The notes beneath the pieces were generated by a model, which was given only the letters and a program-made list of their open reading frames with translations, did no database searches and was not told the DNA's origin. From the NCBI GenBank assembly GCA_009774535.1, contig VSNY01000145.1, forward strand, positions 1 to 10,082: a DNA stretch of 10,082 nt. Direction: 5' to 3'. The position numbers and the translations under genes were made by a program. Of the stretch, positions 1-6,511 are shown piece by piece; position 1 is the first letter of the stretch; each line of letters begins with the position of its first letter. The stretch comes from Lachnospiraceae bacterium (GTDB taxonomy: Bacteria; Bacillota; Clostridia; Lachnospirales; Lachnospiraceae).

Positions 1-557
1 GTATATACAGTATGGAAACTGCTAGTAAACAATTTATATTAACAGCACTTCATCTCCCAAGTAAGCTGCACTTTGATCCCCCAGATATTGAATCTTATGC
101 CAGAAGAATCCGAAATGATATTGAACATATAGAAGAAAATCTTAGATGTAAAGCATCCTTTATCGTAGGTGATTTTAATGTGAATCCATTTGAAAACGCC
201 TGCATCAATGCAGATTGTTTTCATGCTCTGCCAAATCGTTCACAAGCAGGCAAAGAATACAGAAAAGTATCAGGACTTTCATTCTCGACCTTTTACAATC
301 CAATGTGGAACTTATTTGGCGATTTTGACAGTGTCAGCGGGTCTTATTTTTATAATAAAAACCAAATACGGCTGTATCAATGGAATATATATGATCAGGT
401 AATTTTAAGACCTAACCTGATTAAGTATTTTGAAAATGACAGCCTAAAGATCGTAGATCAAATCAAGGGAAAAAGTATCTTAAACAGAAATGGAAAACCA
501 AACAAAGCAATCAGTGATCATCTACCTATCTACTTTGAAATACGGGAGGAATTGTAA
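1..557 (+). CDS. Endonuclease/exonuclease/phosphatase (EEP) family protein, 5'-partial
   Basis: This is the C-terminal part of an EEP-fold metal-dependent phosphodiesterase or nuclease. The frame is open to the window edge, so the ATG at 12 is probably internal and the N-terminal half, with the family's first Asn and Glu metal residues, lies outside. Counting from that ATG, I see a strand ending in HLPSK (residues 14-18), the core GDFNVNP motif (53-59), a YDQVILRP stretch (127-134) and the closing SDHLPI motif (168-173), whose Asp and His are catalytic in the family. The order and spacing of these motifs fit EEP enzymes, which cut DNA, RNA or phosphoinositides; the substrate cannot be told from this. 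No signal peptide or membrane segment is visible in the part present. The stop codon TAA overlaps the next start (TAATG), so the two genes are probably translationally coupled. The base composition is far more AT-rich than that of the minus-strand genes. Confidence 0.82.
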   Translation, partial: IYSMETASKQFILTALHLPSKLHFDPPDIESYARRIRNDIEHIEENLRCKASFIVGDFNVNPFENACINADCFHALPNRSQAGKEYRKVSGLSFSTFYNPMWNLFGDFDSVSGSYFYNKNQIRLYQWNIYDQVILRPNLIKYFENDSLKIVDQIKGKSILNRNGKPNKAISDHLPIYFEIREEL

Positions 558-1084
558 TGGAAAATTTATTAGAAGTGAAGTATAATATCAATGCCAGAGC
601 TGAGATGCCAAAAAAAATATTAGAAGAACAATGTGTAAATTTAACAAAAAGTACTAATAGTATCGTAATTGCAAGAGTTTCTGAATATACAGGAAATATA
701 GAATCCTATCAAATTCCTGGCCTTTCCAAGCAATTACAATACTCGTCTTCACAATGGACGGAACTATTAAAAGATCAAACAGTAAATATTCAAAGCGCCT
801 TAGGGGAAATCGGGGATGCACCCTTTACCTATGAGTTTTTTCTCTCTTCAAAAAACATGCCAGACTATAAATTCCGGATTATGTTTTTAAAAAACGGAAT
901 TATGGGTTATCCATTAAAAATCGTATTAGAAGAAGGAATCGCAGAAGAAATTAATGATTCTGATTGTGGATATATTTATATACTACAAAATCAGGCTCAA
1001 TTTTTAGATCTGTTGCGTAAAATATTGAATTCTGAAAGAGTAACTGAAATTGTAACAAGACTGATACAGATGTATAATAACTAA
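557..1084 (+). CDS. Unrecognised small protein coupled to the EEP gene
   Basis: I do not recognise this 175-residue protein. It starts in a TAATG overlap with the EEP gene, behind a good GGAGGA ribosome binding site at 545-550, so it is a real gene and very likely made in step with its neighbour. There is no signal peptide, no long hydrophobic segment and no Cys-rich or nucleotide-binding motif. It looks like a soluble alpha/beta protein, with alternating hydrophobic strands in the middle (around residues 95-125, the FRIMFLKNG region) and a helical C-terminus (about 148-175). The sequence is AT-rich and uses many AAA, ATA and TTA codons, like its partner. A function linked to the EEP enzyme (regulator, inhibitor, specificity subunit or co-effector) is an inference from the coupling only. 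The gene ends 144 nt before the convergent glycosyltransferase gene. Confidence 0.75.
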   Translation: MENLLEVKYNINARAEMPKKILEEQCVNLTKSTNSIVIARVSEYTGNIESYQIPGLSKQLQYSSSQWTELLKDQTVNIQSALGEIGDAPFTYEFFLSSKNMPDYKFRIMFLKNGIMGYPLKIVLEEGIAEEINDSDCGYIYILQNQAQFLDLLRKILNSERVTEIVTRLIQMYNN

Positions 1085-1130
1085 TTGACAACTGCTATCG
1101 TAATAATTTCCAGATCAAAGCCTGCTCCTT

Positions 1131-1181
1131 ATGGATGCCCTGCAGCCTGCTTGTTGCCGCACAGCTGCAGGGTTTCTCCAT
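1131..1181. terminator. Imperfect hairpin between convergent genes, possible bidirectional terminator
   Basis: A perfect 9-bp inverted repeat pairs 1138-1146 (CCCTGCAGC) with 1164-1172 (GCTGCAGGG). An outer ATGGA/TCCAT arm (1131-1135 and 1177-1181) extends it across a small internal loop, and a TGC/GCA pair inside could shorten the 17-nt loop. It lies between two gene 3' ends, where a shared terminator is expected. Neither side has a clean U-tract, so a standard intrinsic terminator is not proven. Confidence 0.3.
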
Positions 1182-1228
1182 TTAGTGTCTGCCACTTTCG
1201 CCGTATTTTGTATCCAAGATCTTTATTT

Positions 1229-2893
1229 TTATTCCAATAAATAAGCCTGCGTATAATAATGATACACCATATGATGCCCCTTATATCCTCCTGCTTCCTC
1301 AATCTGAACAAGTATTTTATTTGCATCCTCATTGGAATAAGCATCTGGCAGGCATACGACAACCGGATCTACAGTTTTCCTTGACCGCAGTATTCTTGGA
1401 AGTTCTCCGATTTCAGATGGATGCAGAAAATAGGTTTCATTATAGATCTGCTTTAACGGTAGAGCTGTATAAGTATCCAGCCAATGATCTCCATATAAAA
1501 GCAGGCAGTCGTTGCCCCGTACCTGCTCTGCCTGATCCTGAAACACCTCATAATCAGAATACATAAAGTCAATCCCATAAGTACGAATACTACAAAGACA
1601 GATCCATATAGAAATTACATACAATATCTTCCCTTCATGTTTTTTAACCGCTAACTGCCGGATACAAAATGATGCCGTACATACAAACAAAAGCGCAATC
1701 ATCGGATAAAGCGGATAAATATATCGGTTGTGCTTAATCTGGCTTCCCTTCACCGCTATTATCCCAAATCCTGCAAATGCAATCAGCAACAGCAGTATAA
1801 ATACAACTGGTAAATTTAAGTGCAAATAATAACTGTCTGTCCACTTCCTTTTTACTTTTTTAATCCGAAGGATAAAGCTTTTCATAACATCATCAAAAAG
1901 AATCCGAAATGAAAAAAAATATCGATTGACAGCGATCCAAATCATAATTGCCGCAAAAACCAATACCAGCATCTTGAAGCATCCTCCTAATGCCGCCTGA
2001 TCCGCCCAATGAAGATATATAGCATAAACATTTTCTTCTCTTCCCGACAGATTTTTCAGAACCTCCGATACCCGATACCCCTCCTGCAAATGCCTGATCG
2101 TACCAGGAAATACAGCCAGCGCCAATAAAAATCCTCCCAGAAGGAAACCAGTATATTTTATTAATGCAGCAATCTGTTTTCTGACAAGCAAATAGATACA
2201 GATGCATCCTGAAAAAAAGAATACAAACGGATAAAAATAATAATGCGTCAGACCACCTATCGCAACACAAAGCAGAAGCAATATATTATCTCTTATTTCA
2301 AAATCCACACTTCCCTTCTTTCGTAACACTCTGACATGTATCGCTGCAAACGCTAACATCTCACAAGTCAGCAAAAGATACATCCTGATAAACAGGATAT
2401 TACTAAGTCCTGCTGCGGAACAAGACCATACCATCATTACGCACAGCTGCTTTTTGATATCCGAGAAAATATAAGATGCAATATACAACAAAATCAGATC
2501 CGTTAACACCAAAATTACATAGTTTAGTCCAAGTCCTGTCCACTTTGAGAAGGAACCACGAAACAAAAAACAGACAATATACAGCAGAACGTAATAAAAC
2601 GGCGGATGTACATCCTGTTCCTGATTCTTAATAGCTGCATCTAGCGAAAAGCTGTCACTTCTGCCGACTTCAATATACTGCTTAAAATATTCCTCATTCA
2701 CCCAGCCTGTATGGTCATATTGTTCTGCTGATTTGGGATCTATAAATGTATAGGATTTACTATTCGCCAATCCATAAGAATATATTTCATCACAGAAAAA
2801 ACTTTTTTTACAGGTACCTGCAAACATACAAATGCATAACTGCATCAAAATACTGATTGCAATCCATAGATACTTTTTTTGTGCTAACAGCAT
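1229..2893 (-). CDS. GT-C fold membrane glycosyltransferase (GT39/ArnT-like)
   Basis: This is an integral membrane glycosyltransferase expected to move a sugar from a polyprenyl-phosphate donor to an acceptor on the outer face of the membrane. Counting from the chosen ATG, it has about 554 residues. A first membrane helix (about 8-26) leads to the FFCDEIYS motif with the Asp-Glu pair at 35-36, the typical catalytic acidic site in the first outside loop of GT-C enzymes. The DVHPPFYY motif (94-101) is also family-typical. Several more hydrophobic helices follow, then NRYIYPLYP (389-397) before the last helices, and a soluble C-terminal domain of about 110 residues. The start codon is ATG at 2893, preceded by AAAGGAG ten nucleotides upstream; a GTG at 2914 in the same frame lacks a ribosome binding site. 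The gene follows a GtrB-like gene directly, a pairing in which GtrB makes the lipid-linked sugar that the GT-C enzyme uses. The sugar and acceptor are unknown. Confidence 0.8.
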   Translation of the reverse strand: MLLAQKKYLWIAISILMQLCICMFAGTCKKSFFCDEIYSYGLANSKSYTFIDPKSAEQYDHTGWVNEEYFKQYIEVGRSDSFSLDAAIKNQEQDVHPPFYYVLLYIVCFLFRGSFSKWTGLGLNYVILVLTDLILLYIASYIFSDIKKQLCVMMVWSCSAAGLSNILFIRMYLLLTCEMLAFAAIHVRVLRKKGSVDFEIRDNILLLLCVAIGGLTHYYFYPFVFFFSGCICIYLLVRKQIAALIKYTGFLLGGFLLALAVFPGTIRHLQEGYRVSEVLKNLSGREENVYAIYLHWADQAALGGCFKMLVLVFAAIMIWIAVNRYFFSFRILFDDVMKSFILRIKKVKRKWTDSYYLHLNLPVVFILLLLIAFAGFGIIAVKGSQIKHNRYIYPLYPMIALLFVCTASFCIRQLAVKKHEGKILYVISIWICLCSIRTYGIDFMYSDYEVFQDQAEQVRGNDCLLLYGDHWLDTYTALPLKQIYNETYFLHPSEIGELPRILRSRKTVDPVVVCLPDAYSNEDANKILVQIEEAGGYKGHHMVYHYYTQAYLLE

Positions 2894-2903
2894 ACGAACA
2901 CTT

Positions 2904-2910
2904 CTCCTTT
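2904..2910 (-). promoter_or_regulatory. Ribosome binding site that sets the GT-C gene start
   Basis: AAAGGAG on the minus strand lies 10 nt before the ATG at 2891-2893 and inside the frame extension that begins at GTG 2914. It supports the shorter protein. Confidence 0.55.
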
Positions 2911-2916
2911 CCACTG

Positions 2917-3861
2917 TTACATGCTGGATCTGTTCATATCCGAGCTGCTTTCTTTTACAATATAATGCGGCCGTTTTTTTACTTCCATATATATTTTAGA
3001 GATATATTGTCCCATAATCCCCATACAAAATAACTGTATGCCTCCTATCATCGTCATAATACACACAATGGATGCCCAACCCGCAACCGGATCTCCCCAA
3101 ACCAATCTACGAAGCACAACAGCCACTACACAGCCAAAAGAAACTATTGTCATAAATATGCCAAACCAGGACGCCAAATTTAATGGCGCCTGAGAAAAAT
3201 TTATAATTCCATCCACAGCATAACGAAATAATTTCCAGAAATTCCATTTTGTCTGTCCTGTCACTCTGTTCACATTTTCGTATGAAAGCCAATAGGTTTG
3301 AAACCCAACCCATCCAAAAATCCCTTTTGAAAACCGATTATATTCTGACATACTCACGATTATTTCTACCATTTCCCGTTTCATCAATCGAAAGTCCCTG
3401 GCTCCATCCATGATGTCCGCATCTGAAACAGCATTGATCACCTGATAGAACTTTTTTGCAAACCAGCTTCTTACCATAGGTTCTCCTTTGCGTGTACATC
3501 TGCGGGCCGCGACACTGTCATATTCACCTGTTTTCATAATATCCATCATCTGCTTAAGCATTTCTGGAGGATCTTGGAGATCCACGTCCATAACAGCTGC
3601 ATAATCCCCACAAATATTGCAAAAACCCGCATACATAGCAGCTTCTTTTCCAAAATTCCTGGAAAAAGATAAATAACGCACATGTCTGTCTTCTTTGTTA
3701 AGCTTTCGTAATACTTCAAGTGTACCGTCTTTTGAACCATCATTGATAAATAAAATCTCATAATCCGCTTCCATAGCTTCCAATACCTTTTTCGCTTCTT
3801 TATAAAAAATCGGAACCATTTCCTCTTCATTATAACAAGGAACAATCAATGATATCAGCAT
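2917..3861 (-). CDS. GtrB/DPM1-like polyprenyl-phosphate glycosyltransferase (GT2)
   Basis: This enzyme is expected to transfer a sugar from a nucleotide sugar to undecaprenyl phosphate on the inner face of the membrane. Its 314 residues match the usual length of the GtrB/ArnC/DPM1 group. The GT-A domain starts at residue 1 with LIVPCYNEEE (5-14), followed by FINDGSKDGT (38-47), SRNFGKEAA (67-75) and the metal-binding DVDLQDPPE (92-100). The conserved TGQTKWNFWKL stretch (201-211) precedes two C-terminal membrane helices (about 230-252 and 262-286) separated by the typical GDPVAGW loop. A basic tail follows. AGGAGG eight nucleotides upstream supports the ATG at 3861. It is the first gene of a two-gene unit with the GT-C gene, which starts 23 nt after its stop. 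Known three-part systems also include a GtrA flippase, which is not present here. The sugar is not predictable from the sequence. Confidence 0.92.
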   Translation of the reverse strand: MLISLIVPCYNEEEMVPIFYKEAKKVLEAMEADYEILFINDGSKDGTLEVLRKLNKEDRHVRYLSFSRNFGKEAAMYAGFCNICGDYAAVMDVDLQDPPEMLKQMMDIMKTGEYDSVAARRCTRKGEPMVRSWFAKKFYQVINAVSDADIMDGARDFRLMKREMVEIIVSMSEYNRFSKGIFGWVGFQTYWLSYENVNRVTGQTKWNFWKLFRYAVDGIINFSQAPLNLASWFGIFMTIVSFGCVVAVVLRRLVWGDPVAGWASIVCIMTMIGGIQLFCMGIMGQYISKIYMEVKKRPHYIVKESSSDMNRSSM

Positions 3862-3941
3862 CCTTATATCCTCCTCTACTTAAGGTACACGATCAAATTT
3901 TCATGTATATTTCTGTTTCATTTTCATATATCACACAGGCT

Positions 3942-3969
3942 ATAAAATATATTTTCTTATTTGAATCAA
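3942..3969 (-). promoter_or_regulatory. Weak promoter candidate in the AT-rich gap before the glycosyltransferase pair
   Basis: The 131-nt gap at 3862-3992 contains no gene and no obvious terminator hairpin after the decarboxylase gene. On the minus strand it holds TTGATT (3969-3964), a 16-nt spacer and TTTTAT (3947-3942), each matching the sigma-70/sigma-A consensus at four of six positions. This could start a separate transcript for the two glycosyltransferases. AT-rich DNA gives such matches by chance, so this is tentative. Confidence 0.25.
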
Positions 3970-3992
3970 TTTTCACAATTCTGCACCATCTG

Positions 3993-5114
3993 TCACAACC
4001 CCTTTACATACCTCATAAACGCCTCTTTATTCTCCCGCGCCCCTACTCCCGGCCTGCCCAGGTCTTTCCGCGAACCAACCGCGCATTTTACCTCGATCAT
4101 CCGCAGCCCGGCGCCTGTCCTGGCTCTTTCCAGCTCCGCGTCCAGATCCTCATACCGTTCCACACACACGGCATAACGATAGCCACAGGTTCCTGCGACT
4201 GCTGCCAGCTCAAGATCCCGCGCCGCGTTTACCATCCCGCCAACACTCTCATGTACCCCATTATTGATCACGATATGCACCAGATTCTGCGGCGAAGCGG
4301 CGCCTGCCACTGCCAGCGCGCCCATATGCATCAGCATGGCTCCATCCCCGTCTACACACCAGATTTTTGTATCCGGCTTGTGTATGGCGATTCCCAAAGC
4401 AATGGAAGAACAATGCCCCATAGATCCTACGGTCAAAAAATCTGTCTGATGCCCCTGACGGTTCGCCGTGCGTATTTCAAACAGTTCCCTTCCGGCTTTT
4501 CCTGTCGTAACAATTACGGGGTCTGCCCCGGCTGCTTTTGCAATCCGCCGGATCGCCTCTTCCCGCTCCATCTGGTATGCATTTTGATCTCCTGCCTGCT
4601 GCTCCTGTTCCAGTACGCCCCTGCGCACGACCAATGCCGCGCATATTCCCTCTGAAAACAGCTGCCGGAATCTCTGCATAACCAAGTGCAGCTGGCCCTC
4701 TTGCGTCTGCGGCCCCACAACGGCATATTCTATGCCAAGATCCTCCAGCAGCCTGCATGTTACCGCACCCTGGTACGTATGCTGCGGTTCGTCCTGTATC
4801 CCTGGCTCGCCGCGCCAGCCGATCACAAACAGCACCGGGATCGCATACACTTTTTCATGCAGCAGCGATGCCGCCGGATTGACGATATTGCCTTCCCCGG
4901 AATTTTGCATATATACAACCGGAATTTTTCCGGTCGCCAGATGATATCCGGCCGCGATGGCTGCGGCGTTCCCTTCATTGGCGGCGACGATATGATGCGC
5001 CGGGTCTGTCCCATAACGCTTCATCAGACAGTCGCAAAACGGCGCCAGCAGCGAATCCGGCACCCCTGTGTAAAAATCTGCCCCCAGCAGATCGATCAAT
5101 TTTCCTGCTTTCAT
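3993..5114 (-). CDS. aepY: Phosphonopyruvate decarboxylase
   Basis: This thiamine diphosphate (ThDP) enzyme converts phosphonopyruvate to phosphonoacetaldehyde and CO2, the irreversible step that drives phosphonate synthesis because the PEP mutase equilibrium favours PEP. Its 373 residues match the family. The N-terminal ThDP-binding half has DFYTGVPDSLL (13-23), the catalytic AANEGN with Glu47, and the NSGEGNIVNPAASL region (71-84). The C-terminal half has the TTGKAGRE stretch (203-210) and the ThDP/Mg motif, GDG at 255-257 to NNG at 284-286. Unlike acetolactate synthases, the central FAD/regulatory domain is absent, as expected. I chose the ATG at 5114 because family proteins begin close to this point and GGAG lies 7 nt upstream. 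An in-frame ATG at 5171 would add 19 residues and also has AGGA at a usable distance. The gene follows the PEP mutase gene directly on the same strand. No aminotransferase follows it. Confidence 0.93.
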   Translation of the reverse strand: MKAGKLIDLLGADFYTGVPDSLLAPFCDCLMKRYGTDPAHHIVAANEGNAAAIAAGYHLATGKIPVVYMQNSGEGNIVNPAASLLHEKVYAIPVLFVIGWRGEPGIQDEPQHTYQGAVTCRLLEDLGIEYAVVGPQTQEGQLHLVMQRFRQLFSEGICAALVVRRGVLEQEQQAGDQNAYQMEREEAIRRIAKAAGADPVIVTTGKAGRELFEIRTANRQGHQTDFLTVGSMGHCSSIALGIAIHKPDTKIWCVDGDGAMLMHMGALAVAGAASPQNLVHIVINNGVHESVGGMVNAARDLELAAVAGTCGYRYAVCVERYEDLDAELERARTGAGLRMIEVKCAVGSRKDLGRPGVGARENKEAFMRYVKGL

Positions 5115-5121
5115 AAATTCG

Positions 5122-5125
5122 CTCC
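5122..5125 (-). promoter_or_regulatory. Ribosome binding site supporting the decarboxylase start at 5114
   Basis: GGAG on the minus strand, 7 nt before the ATG. It competes with AGGA (5177-5180), 5 nt before the alternative ATG at 5171, so the start choice rests also on the usual N-terminus of the family. Confidence 0.45.
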
Positions 5126-5140
5126 AACGATATCCGCAAA

Positions 5141-5160
5141 ATCGGATTTCCGATCCGGAT
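5141..5160. repeat. Short inverted repeat next to a palindrome before the decarboxylase gene
   Basis: ATCGGA (5141-5146) and TCCGAT (5149-5154) form a 6-bp inverted repeat with a 2-nt centre. It overlaps the palindrome ATCCGGAT (5153-5160). It lies between the PEP mutase stop and the preferred decarboxylase start. It could be a small RNA hairpin or protein site affecting decarboxylase translation, or just part of the alternative N-terminal extension. A tight 2-nt loop is unfavourable for RNA. Confidence 0.3.
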
Positions 5161-5205
5161 CTGTATCCCATAAATTTCCTGTTACATTAGCTCTTATATT
5201 TCCGA

Positions 5206-6501
5206 TTAAATTTCATCAATCAGCGTAATAATCTCTGGAATCGGCATCAAATCCCGATCTGCTTCCCATGCACGATGATAACGCAGGATGCTCTTTGCCG
5301 TGCGGTCCATAGCCGGAAACGCGCTTCGGGTCAGCTGGTTCGCATAGATCACGATATTTACGCCATGCGCGGCAAGCTCTTCTTCTGTCACTGCCGGAAA
5401 AGACGTCGGCACAACTACCAGCGGCGTCTGCGTATTCTGCATACGAAACAGATCGCAGAACTGCAGCACCTCATCCGGGTCCTTTTTTCTGCTGTGGATC
5501 ATGATGCCGTCCGCTCCTGCATCCGCATAAGCAAGCGCCCGCTCCATTGCATCCTCCATTCCCTGCTCCAGAATCAGGCTTTCGATCCTTGCGATAATCA
5601 TAAAGTCATCCGTCAGCTGCGCCTGTTTGCCAGCGCTGATCTTTTCACAGAAACGACCGCATGTGTCCTGTACCTGCGCTGCCTGCGTACCGAACAGGGA
5701 ATTCTTTTTCAGTCCGACCTTATCTTCAATAATTACCGCGGATACTCCCATGCGTTCCAGCGAACGAACGGTATAGACAAAATGCTCCGTCAGCCCTCCG
5801 GTATCCCCGTCAAAAATAACCGGCTTCGTCGTTACTTCCATAACGTCGTCAATCGTGCGGTATCTGGACGTCAGATCGACCAGCTTGATATCCGGCTTGC
5901 CCTTTGCCGTAGAATCACATAAGGAGCTGATCCACATGGCATCGAACTGGTCAAGCCCGGTCCCAGTCTCTACCACAGACTTCTCCGCGATCAGCCCGGT
6001 CAGCCCGTTATGCACTTCGATCGCTTTTACAACCGGGCAGATCGCCAGAAGCTGCCGCAGCCGTTTTCTGCGGTATTCCGGCATCGCCAGCCGTTCCCTC
6101 GCCTTTTCCCTAAGCCGCCTTACCTGTGCGTTATCCGTATAAGGTACCTCGATCAGTTCCCCGCCATACTTCCCCAGCAAATCCTTTACATGATCCCTGA
6201 TCGCACGCAGCGGCCCTTGTCTCCAATTGTCCCCATGAATCACGTAATCCGGGTGCAGCGATGCGATTACGGCATCGTACATCATATCCTGCTGGATGAC
6301 CACCTCGTCTACGCCTGGAATGCTGCGGATACGTTCTGCCCGCTCCTCGAAGCTGACTACCGGAAAGCGGTTATACCGGATCATTGCAGCGTCACTAAGA
6401 ACCCCGGCGATCACCCTGCCGTATTGTTTTGCTGTGCGAATCAAATTGATATGCCCTTCATGAATGACATCTGTACAAAAACAAGCATATATCGTTTTCA
6501 T
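5206..6501 (-). CDS. aepX: Phosphoenolpyruvate mutase with N-terminal cytidylyltransferase-like domain
   Basis: This enzyme rearranges PEP to phosphonopyruvate, forming the C-P bond that commits the pathway. Residues about 150-431 are the PEP mutase domain of the isocitrate lyase superfamily. It contains HNGLTG (164-169), the WISSLCDSTAKG region (190-201), DGDTGG (231-236) and the diagnostic EDKVGLKKNS motif (259-268) that separates mutases from related lyases. Residues 1-125 are a TagD/GCT-like nucleotidyltransferase domain with HEGH (14-17) and HGDNWRQGPL (89-98). PEP mutases with such a fused domain are known in bacteria. Here the domain looks damaged: the lysine expected in the YKR motif is Asn44, and the GISST-type motif after YT (121-122) is replaced by DNAQVRRL. 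It may therefore be inactive or structural. The start at 6501 is firm: AAGGAG overlaps the stop of the preceding gene and lies 5 nt before the ATG, so the two genes are co-translated. The protein should be cytoplasmic. Confidence 0.93.
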   Translation of the reverse strand: MKTIYACFCTDVIHEGHINLIRTAKQYGRVIAGVLSDAAMIRYNRFPVVSFEERAERIRSIPGVDEVVIQQDMMYDAVIASLHPDYVIHGDNWRQGPLRAIRDHVKDLLGKYGGELIEVPYTDNAQVRRLREKARERLAMPEYRRKRLRQLLAICPVVKAIEVHNGLTGLIAEKSVVETGTGLDQFDAMWISSLCDSTAKGKPDIKLVDLTSRYRTIDDVMEVTTKPVIFDGDTGGLTEHFVYTVRSLERMGVSAVIIEDKVGLKKNSLFGTQAAQVQDTCGRFCEKISAGKQAQLTDDFMIIARIESLILEQGMEDAMERALAYADAGADGIMIHSRKKDPDEVLQFCDLFRMQNTQTPLVVVPTSFPAVTEEELAAHGVNIVIYANQLTRSAFPAMDRTAKSILRYHRAWEADRDLMPIPEIITLIDEI

Positions 6502-6511
6502 CCCTGCTCCT

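Noticed and set aside
1085..1107. TTGACA followed by TAATAAT after the stop of the small unknown protein, as a promoter
   Set aside because: The spacing is only 10 nt and there is no plus-strand gene downstream before the convergent gene end.
1129..1362. Minus-strand open frame of 77 codons at the end of the GT-C gene
   Set aside because: It overlaps the C-terminus of the GT-C gene in another frame and runs through the intergenic hairpin. It could only matter if a frameshift had truncated the GT-C gene, for which I see no sign.
3849..4655. Long plus-strand open frame of 268 codons opposite the decarboxylase gene
   Set aside because: It is antisense to a clear phosphonopyruvate decarboxylase, its product matches no family I know, is rich in Pro, His, Cys and Arg, and has no credible ribosome binding site. 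It is a by-product of GC-rich coding DNA.
5275..5922. Plus-strand open frame of 215 codons opposite PEP mutase
   Set aside because: It is antisense to a well-supported gene; its Arg-, His- and Cys-rich composition is typical of a non-coding shadow.
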